Made by a program: the position numbers and the translations under genes
Assembly: GCF_021991925.1 (NCBI RefSeq)
Contig: NZ_RXZI01000002.1
Location: 248,001 to 312,000 of the forward strand
DNA length: 64,000 nt
Reading direction: 5' to 3'
Source of the DNA: Sutcliffiella horikoshii
Lineage (GTDB): Bacteria; Bacillota; Bacilli; Bacillales; Bacillaceae_I
Shown: positions 58,288-64,000 of the stretch, in pieces
Layout: every line of letters starts with the position of its first letter
How positions within the stretch are numbered: the first letter of the stretch is position 1
The notes under the pieces: model-generated
What the model was told of the DNA's origin: nothing
Databases searched by the model: none
Seen by the model: only the letters and a program-made list of their open reading frames with translations

Positions 58288-58779
58288 TCATATCCTTTAC
58301 TAACAATATTCGACGTAAAAGGGGGTATACCTCTAAATAGATTAAAACCTCTTCCTCAAATACCTCATAATCCTGCGTTTAAGATCTCTCTGAATCAACG
58401 ACCGCACGAGACTCAATAACATATTTTGCACAGGTCACCCTCCATTCCTTCATACAATAATTATAGCAAACATCATACTTCCGTCCGGCATAAAGGGTTT
58501 TTATCAAGTAAATCGAGTAAATTTCAAAAAAATCAAACAAAACCCTTGTCCCTCTTGACATTATTGGCATAAACAACCAACCAAGCTAATAAACTGATAC
58601 AAACCAAACATACAAAGAGAGTGTTTGAGGTGAGGGATCGTAGATTGTCTCGAAGAATTACACCAGCCATCCTACTTTTGTTTTATATACAACTCTAATT
58701 ATATGCACTTCGTTACATCGAAATAAGCGGGTCTCATTTCACACTTCTCAACATCCACAATTTAGGGAGGGCGAGTGGT
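58288..58779. other. Intergenic region before spoIIID
   Basis: It holds the 5' flanks of the divergent BsuPI-domain and spoIIID genes. AAGGGTTTT (58493-58501) and AAAACCCTT (58539-58547) form a 9-bp inverted repeat with a long loop. I found no convincing SigE promoter for spoIIID. A 24-codon leftward frame near 58380-58455 has no ribosome binding site. Confidence 0.5.
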
Positions 58780-59043
58780 GTGCACGATTACATCAAAGAG
58801 AGAACTATCAAGATTGGAAAGTATATCGTGGAGACGAAGAAAACAGTTCGCGTGATTGCGAAAGAATTTGGCGTTTCCAAAAGTACTGTCCATAAGGACT
58901 TGACCGAAAGACTGCCGGAGATCAACCCAGACTTAGCGAATGAAGTGAAAACAATCCTTGATTACCATAAATCCATCAGGCATTTACGGGGCGGCGAAGC
59001 AACCAAGATGAAGTACAAGAAGGAAGAGGAAACGGTAAAATAA
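58780..59043 (+). CDS. spoIIID: Stage III sporulation transcription factor SpoIIID
   Basis: Small DNA-binding protein that activates or represses many SigE-dependent genes and sigK in the mother cell. The 87-residue product starts at GTG 58780 (MHDYIKERTIKIGKYI), after AGGGAGGGCGAG. The helix-turn-helix lies at about 23-42 (TVRVIAKEFGVSKSTVHKDL). The basic C-terminal segment KMKYKKEE is also DNA-contacting in B. subtilis. Confidence 0.97.
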   Translation: MHDYIKERTIKIGKYIVETKKTVRVIAKEFGVSKSTVHKDLTERLPEINPDLANEVKTILDYHKSIRHLRGGEATKMKYKKEEETVK

Positions 59044-59049
59044 TCATGG

Positions 59050-59095
59050 GTACCAGAGCGAAGAGAAAGTGACTTTGTTCTGGTATTTTATTTAT
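59050..59095. terminator. Terminator between convergent spoIIID and the zinc-ribbon gene
   Basis: TACCAGAG pairs with TTCTGGTA, with inner AAAGT/ACTTT, followed by TTTTATTTATT. Confidence 0.75.
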
Positions 59096-59101
59096 TGCAT
59101 G

Positions 59102-59638
59102 TTATCCGATATGTCCGTATAGTTTCAAATAAATAAAGAAATAGATGAAAGAAAGAATAAGTCCTGCAATTCCCATCCAATAGTTTTTTTCTTTGAAAGA
59201 ATTGAACTTTACAAGTCCAATTATGTTTATAATTATTCCAGCTATAGGGATGATACCAATGAATGCTAAAAAAACTGATGCTAATCCCAATATAAACCCA
59301 GTCGTTAAGTATCCATTGTTTTTTTTGACCCCCGTGGAATGATCTAGAGAAAAATTACTGTTTAAAATTTTAGAAGAGGTGGGTGAAATGAGACCTCCAA
59401 CTCTGACTTGAAAAGTCTGACCCTTATCATCTGTTACCAAATAGTTTTTTTCATCAATTATTGTAACTTGTTCAACAGCGCTATCATATCTAAATCGTAC
59501 GTGCTCCATTATTTCCTGTGTATCCCGTTCACTCACTAAGTGTGAGGTTAGGGTAATGGATTTAAAATCGAATGAACATTCCCCACAGAAATTAAAATCA
59601 TTATGTCGTTCTGTACCACATTTCGGACAATATTTCAT
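59102..59638 (-). CDS. Zinc-ribbon and membrane-domain protein, unknown function
   Basis: The 178-residue product is read leftwards from an ATG at 59638 after AGGAGTG. An N-terminal zinc ribbon (CPKCGTERHNDFNFCGEC, cysteines at 4, 7, 18 and 21) is followed by a soluble linker of about 90 residues. Two to three C-terminal membrane helices of the DUF4190-like kind then follow (GFILGLASVFLAFIGIIP, GIAGLILSFIYFFIYL). Composition is A/T-rich compared with neighbours. Function unknown. Confidence 0.8.
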   Translation of the reverse strand: MKYCPKCGTERHNDFNFCGECSFDFKSITLTSHLVSERDTQEIMEHVRFRYDSAVEQVTIIDEKNYLVTDDKGQTFQVRVGGLISPTSSKILNSNFSLDHSTGVKKNNGYLTTGFILGLASVFLAFIGIIPIAGIIINIIGLVKFNSFKEKNYWMGIAGLILSFIYFFIYLKLYGHIG

Positions 59639-59972
59639 AATTACACTCCTGAATAGAAAATTAAATACATGAATTGTTAATTCAGAAAAATTATATCATT
59701 TATCTAGTAGTTTTAAAGGTGCATAATATAACACGATACTATTCGACAAATTTCTTAAAAAAATGACAGGAAACTACTGTTAAATTCCCCCTTAATTTTG
59801 TAAAATGTGATAGAATATACAATTAGGACTAAAGATAGTGTTCAAAAGCATTTCATAACAATCAACGAACATTCACATAAAAGTCGCCAACGCAACAAAA
59901 CGCATTACAACACAGCCAAAAAAATCATTTAACAAAAAAAGCAACCCACAAAGCAAGGAGGAAAAAAGTAAG
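59639..59972. other. Divergent intergenic region before mbl
   Basis: A/T-rich DNA between the divergent zinc-ribbon and mbl genes. TAGAAT at 59811 is a possible -10 for mbl, but no well-placed -35 was seen. Nothing else recognised. Confidence 0.45.
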
Positions 59973-60974
59973 ATGTTTGCAAGGGATATTGGAATTGACC
60001 TGGGTACGGCGAACGTACTCATCCACGTAAAAGGGAAAGGCATCGTCCTAAACGAGCCATCCGTAGTCGCACTAGACACTAACACAGGAAAAGTATTAGC
60101 GGTAGGGGAAGAAGCACGTAAAATGGTTGGGCGTACGCCTGGTAACATCGTAGCGATGCGTCCCCTAAAAGATGGAGTCATCGCAGACTTCGAAGTAACA
60201 GAAGCAATGCTCAAACACTTCATCAAAAAACTAAATGTAAAAGGCTTCCTATCTAAACCACGCATCCTCATCTGCTGCCCAACGAACATCACATCCGTTG
60301 AGCAAAAAGCGATCAGAGAAGCGGCAGAAAAGAGCGGCGGTAAAAAAATCTACTTAGAAGAAGAGCCAAAAGTGGCGGCAATCGGAGCGGGAATGGACAT
60401 CTTCCAACCTAGCGGTAACATGGTAGTCGACATCGGAGGTGGAACAACAGATGTAGCCGTCCTATCCATGGGCGACATCGTAACGGCATCATCTATTAAA
60501 ATGGCCGGCGACAAATTCGACGCCGAAATCCTTCAGTACATTAAAAAGAAATACAAGCTTCTGATCGGTGAACGCACAGCAGAAAACATCAAGATCGAAA
60601 TCGCAACCGTATTCCCAGGCGGCCGTAACGAGTCCATCGATATCCGCGGACGCGACATGGTTAGCGGACTTCCACAGACCATCACCGTGAAATCTGATGA
60701 GATCGAAGAAGCACTAAGAGAATCCGTACAAATAATTGTCCAGGCAGCAAAAAGCGTCCTGGAACGCACACCACCTGAGCTATCAGCAGACATCATCGAC
60801 CGCGGTGTCATCCTGACAGGTGGAGGAGCACTCCTACACGGAATGGACCAACTTCTGGCAGAAGAACTGAAAGTACCAGTCCTGGTGGCGGAACAACCAA
60901 TGGACTGTGTAGCAATAGGAACAGGCATCATGCTTGACCACATCGATCGTTTACCAAGCAAGAGCTTTGCCTAA
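59973..60974 (+). CDS. mbl: Rod shape-determining protein Mbl (MreB-like)
   Basis: Actin-like cytoskeletal protein that guides lateral peptidoglycan synthesis under the membrane. The 333-residue product has the ATP-binding signatures IGIDLGTANVLIHVKGKG (phosphate 1) and VVDIGGGTTDVAVLSMG (phosphate 2), and the adenosine motif ILTGGGALL. The amphipathic N-terminus MFARDIG resembles Mbl. Position directly after spoIIID identifies it as Mbl rather than MreB. AAGGAGG precedes the ATG. Confidence 0.96.
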   Translation: MFARDIGIDLGTANVLIHVKGKGIVLNEPSVVALDTNTGKVLAVGEEARKMVGRTPGNIVAMRPLKDGVIADFEVTEAMLKHFIKKLNVKGFLSKPRILICCPTNITSVEQKAIREAAEKSGGKKIYLEEEPKVAAIGAGMDIFQPSGNMVVDIGGGTTDVAVLSMGDIVTASSIKMAGDKFDAEILQYIKKKYKLLIGERTAENIKIEIATVFPGGRNESIDIRGRDMVSGLPQTITVKSDEIEEALRESVQIIVQAAKSVLERTPPELSADIIDRGVILTGGGALLHGMDQLLAEELKVPVLVAEQPMDCVAIGTGIMLDHIDRLPSKSFA

Positions 60975-60990
60975 ACAACATACTTACACT

Positions 60991-61026
60991 AAAAAAGAAC
61001 AACCACCATTGGTTGTTCTTTTTTTA
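60991..61026 (+). terminator. Terminator of mbl
   Basis: AAGAACAACCA (60995-61005) and TGGTTGTTCTT (61010-61020) form a perfect 11-bp stem around CCAT, followed by a T-run. Confidence 0.93.
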
Positions 61027-61208
61027 CACCTATAAACCAAAAGAATCAAACGTTCCTTTGAAACTAAAACTTTCAACCTAAAATTATTACTAATATTGTA
61101 ATTTTAAAACAAATATATACAAACCTATATTCCCAAACTAGTAATTTAGAAGTATAATAGATTTTGCGTTAAAAGTATACATTATTTGTAAGTGGAGGTT
61201 GATACTGG

Positions 61209-64000
61209 TTGAAACGGTCTTTTAGAAAGCTTATTCATGTTTTTGTAGTAGTAACATTAGTTTTATCATTATTTAGTCCCGCAATTGCAAAAGCAGAAAC
61301 AGTTACACAAGAACCACCCAAAACGTTTGTGTCCATAACAAACGCAGTAGAAAAGGAAGAAGGCATAGAGATATCTTTCCAGACTTCTACAATAACTGAA
61401 ATCGCACCAGAATCTTTCATGCTAGAAAAAAATGGGGTGGAACAAAGCATTTCGCCTGTATTAATAGCTGAGGATATAGGGGAAGAATTCACGAACCGTA
61501 CTTATACATATCTTGACTCCTCCCCGCATTTAGATGTAGATACGATTATCTATGCGTTAAGTGTAATGAAAAATGAAGAAATCATAATGAGTAAACCTTT
61601 TACTTTACCATTGATTTCTAAAGAAACAACTGCTGATGCCTCCTCTGAAGATGAGCTAGTGACGGAAGAGGCTACCAAAACTGAAGCAGAAACTGAAACC
61701 GAGAATGAAATAGAACCTCAGACTTCACCAAACAGTGTAGAAAATAGCACAGAAACAGACCAGCAATTAAATGAAGAAGAAAGCACTGTGGAAAATACAG
61801 AGTCATCAATCGATGATGAAGAAGTAGTTACAGTTCCCGATCCAAATTTAAAAAACGCGCTTAAAGACTATTTGGGCCTTTCACGTGATGAAATTTACAA
61901 AAGTGATATGGAATCTTTAACTGTTTTTAGTGCAGTTGATCGGGATATTAAAGACTTACAAGGATTAGAGTGGGCTATTAATCTAGAAGAGTTAAGTATT
62001 TTTTATAATCAAATTACTGACGTAAGTCCTTTGGAAGGTTTAACTAAACTGAAATATTTGGATATAGAAGTAAATAACATCCAAGATATCACTCCATTAT
62101 CAAACCTAACTAATCTGGAAACACTTTGGATTAGCAGTAACCCAATTGAAAGTATTAAAAGCTTAGAAACTTTGAAAAGCCTTGACACGCTTTATATACA
62201 TAATACTCCAGTAAATAGTATTGAGGTATTATTACAGTTGGACGCGTTAAGTAACGTGACTTTATACAATATGATTAACTTGGATATAAGTAAAGGTTCC
62301 GTTTCCAAGATGATAATTAACGAACTAGTGAATAAGGGTGTATCGGTTGAGCTTGGTGAGCAAGGTGAATATATTTGGATTTACACGGATCGAGTAACCG
62401 ACTCTAGCATCATCATTTCATATGAGTATTCCGGACAAGAAACGGTAGAAGCGTATCAAATTTATCTTGATGGAAAATTGATATCGACTACGAAGGAAAC
62501 TTCATTTATCTTTTCAGATTTGACTCCAGAAACAGGATATGAAATTACTGTAACAGCGTTAGATTCCGAAGAAGAAGAAATAGTGAGCAGTACTTCGTTC
62601 GAGGAAACTAGAATGACGCCAACAGGAGCGGAAATCAAATTTAGGGATTCTGCTTTAGAGCAAGCTGTAAAAGACCATCTTGGTATCACAGATAGACCTG
62701 TCGTAACATCTGATATGAACTATTTATGGTACTTGGATGCAAGTCATCTAAATATTGTTAATCTTGCTGGTTTGGAACAGGCAAACAACCTTCAAGAACT
62801 TAATCTAGTAGGTAATAATATTGTGGATTTGTCTCCGTTACAAGACTTGAAAAATGTAATGCATCTTTACCTAAGAGATAACAATATAGAGGATATTTCC
62901 TCTCTAAGTGATAAAAATATTTCTTGGTTAGATATAAGTGGCAACCCAATTCTGGATATTTCGCCACTTTTAAGCATGCAGAATCTTTACTATGTTAATG
63001 TAGCGGATCTACATGAACTGACTTTTGCAGAAAATTCACTGGAATTGTCGGTAGTATTAGAATTGCGTGATAGAGGGGTAGAAGTTAATACAGAAACCCA
63101 CTATGAATCCAATCTTGATGTATGGGCGCACGTTACTGATAATACAATAACATTACAATGGGATTATTACGGAAACAAGGACCTTGTTCACTATTATGAA
63201 ATTTATATGAATGGGCAAATAGTAGAAACAACAGGGGATAACAGCTTATTCATTGATAATCTTGAAGCTGATACAGAATATGAGATTCAGATAATTGCTT
63301 ATAACGAAGAAGGAAATGAATTAGATTATATCTACATTAACTGTTGGACAGCAATGCCGCCGAGCGGTGAATTAGTGATTTTTGAGGATCCAAATCTTGA
63401 AGAAGTAGTAAGAGCTGAACTAAGAGTTATTAACCGGGATATCTACGAATCCGATATGGAGAATCTTGAATACCTTAATATCTATGACCAAGGTATTAGT
63501 TCCCTTGTTGGACTAGAAAAAGCTATTAATTTACGTTATCTTGGAGCGGGCTATAATTCGATAGAAGATATCACACCATTAAGTAATTTAAGCAACTTAT
63601 ATGATGTATCTTTGTATTCCAATTATATAAAAGATATCCGTCCATTATTAAGTATGCCGAATCTTGGCTATGTGGATATTGATGATAATCCAATTGATTA
63701 TTACAAAGGAAGCCAATCCTATGATGTAATAGAAGAATTGGAGAGAAATGGCGTAGTTGTCTATTATGCAGATCAGGATACCTATAAGCCAATAGATATT
63801 AAATTGTATCAGAAGCATGAAAGTGCTATCTATTTTGAATGGTGGTACAACAGTAGCATGTTGGATCACTATAAATTATATGTTGATGAAGAATTTGTAG
63901 CCCAGCGTGAAAGCTATTACTCTGGTTGGTTTGACTTAGAGAATCTTCAACCTGAAACGGAGTATGTCTTTACTGTAAAAGCATTTGATTCCAAAGGCGA
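61209..64000 (+). CDS. Large secreted leucine-rich-repeat and Fn3-like protein (5' part)
   Basis: Open for at least 930 codons from TTG 61209 to the window end, after GTGGAGG. A TATAAT lies at 61153. A signal peptide (about 1-28, ending AIAKAE) is followed by a beta-like region and an acidic Thr/Glu linker (about 140-210). Then comes a module seen three times: a cap helix (VPDPNLKNALKDYLGL, FRDSALEQAVKDHLGI, FEDPNLEEVVRAELRV), internalin-type 22-residue repeats (LEELSIFYNQITDVSPLEGL) and a fibronectin-III-like domain (YQIYLDGKLIS, SDLTPETGYEITVTA). Probably a cell-surface or secreted binding protein. The sequence is markedly A/T-rich. Confidence 0.88.
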   Translation, partial: MKRSFRKLIHVFVVVTLVLSLFSPAIAKAETVTQEPPKTFVSITNAVEKEEGIEISFQTSTITEIAPESFMLEKNGVEQSISPVLIAEDIGEEFTNRTYTYLDSSPHLDVDTIIYALSVMKNEEIIMSKPFTLPLISKETTADASSEDELVTEEATKTEAETETENEIEPQTSPNSVENSTETDQQLNEEESTVENTESSIDDEEVVTVPDPNLKNALKDYLGLSRDEIYKSDMESLTVFSAVDRDIKDLQGLEWAINLEELSIFYNQITDVSPLEGLTKLKYLDIEVNNIQDITPLSNLTNLETLWISSNPIESIKSLETLKSLDTLYIHNTPVNSIEVLLQLDALSNVTLYNMINLDISKGSVSKMIINELVNKGVSVELGEQGEYIWIYTDRVTDSSIIISYEYSGQETVEAYQIYLDGKLISTTKETSFIFSDLTPETGYEITVTALDSEEEEIVSSTSFEETRMTPTGAEIKFRDSALEQAVKDHLGITDRPVVTSDMNYLWYLDASHLNIVNLAGLEQANNLQELNLVGNNIVDLSPLQDLKNVMHLYLRDNNIEDISSLSDKNISWLDISGNPILDISPLLSMQNLYYVNVADLHELTFAENSLELSVVLELRDRGVEVNTETHYESNLDVWAHVTDNTITLQWDYYGNKDLVHYYEIYMNGQIVETTGDNSLFIDNLEADTEYEIQIIAYNEEGNELDYIYINCWTAMPPSGELVIFEDPNLEEVVRAELRVINRDIYESDMENLEYLNIYDQGISSLVGLEKAINLRYLGAGYNSIEDITPLSNLSNLYDVSLYSNYIKDIRPLLSMPNLGYVDIDDNPIDYYKGSQSYDVIEELERNGVVVYYADQDTYKPIDIKLYQKHESAIYFEWWYNSSMLDHYKLYVDEEFVAQRESYYSGWFDLENLQPETEYVFTVKAFDSKG

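Noticed and set aside
58379-58576. Leftward 65-codon frame before spoIIID
   Set aside because: No ribosome binding site for the long form. The short 24-codon form also lacks one; conservation cannot be checked here.

Overview
The window is 64 kb of chromosome from an endospore-forming member of the Bacillaceae (Bacillus in the broad sense). The evidence is a run of sporulation genes (spoIIR, spoIID, spoIIQ, spoIIID), AGGAGG-type ribosome binding sites with frequent GTG/TTG starts, and gene order close to the rho-to-mbl region of Bacillus subtilis. It is not B. subtilis itself: it carries an 11-subunit nuo operon between atpC and ywzB, and a 14 kb accessory block between spoIIQ and spoIIID. 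Nearly all genes point the same way (+).

Layout: 1-5.7 kb holds rho, a zinc-independent L31 gene, tdk, a lipoprotein gene, prfA and prmC. 5.8-14.4 kb holds spoIIR, ywlB, ywlC (preceded by a dense cluster of DnaA boxes), mntP, ywlE, a chemoreceptor gene, rpiB and ywlG. 14.5-19.2 kb holds glyA, upp and a Vpr-like subtilase gene. 19.6-27 kb is the complete atp operon (atpZ, I, B, E, F, H, A, G, D, C). 27.8-38.9 kb is nuoABCDHIJKLMN, with no nuoE, F or G. 39-44.4 kb holds ywzB, ywmB, murA, spoIID and spoIIQ. 44.5-58.3 kb is the accessory block: a REP-associated transposase, a ywrD-like gamma-glutamyltransferase with two small chromate transporters, pcp, a lipoprotein, a P-type Ca2+ ATPase (- strand), and a symporter/DUF4212/CBS-nucleotidyltransferase/exonuclease cluster. 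58.7-64 kb holds spoIIID, a zinc-ribbon membrane protein (- strand), mbl and the start of a large secreted leucine-rich-repeat protein cut by the window end.

The intergenic DNA is the most unusual part. (1) Two arrays of a degenerate unit carrying the box TTCGGACA (after rho and, on the opposite strand, after the chemoreceptor gene) have an almost exact 21-bp period. A third array (box TTTCATGATA, before nuo) has an exact 20-bp period, and a two-unit array (box TTGGTTGATA) also has a 20-bp period. These fit no class I can name and are my lead candidate for an undescribed element. (2) At least a dozen short palindromic elements centred on GGGGTCTGACCCC, plus 42-bp tandem versions of the same core, are spread through the window. 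A REP-associated tyrosine transposase with two copies just upstream probably founded the family. (3) Two ~130-bp Bacillaceae-type repeats with differing but self-complementary ends split the nuo operon into ABCDH, IJK and LMN. (4) A long hairpin buries the ribosome binding site of ywlB.

All calls are from reading the sequence only; no database was searched. Family names are recognised from motifs and gene order.
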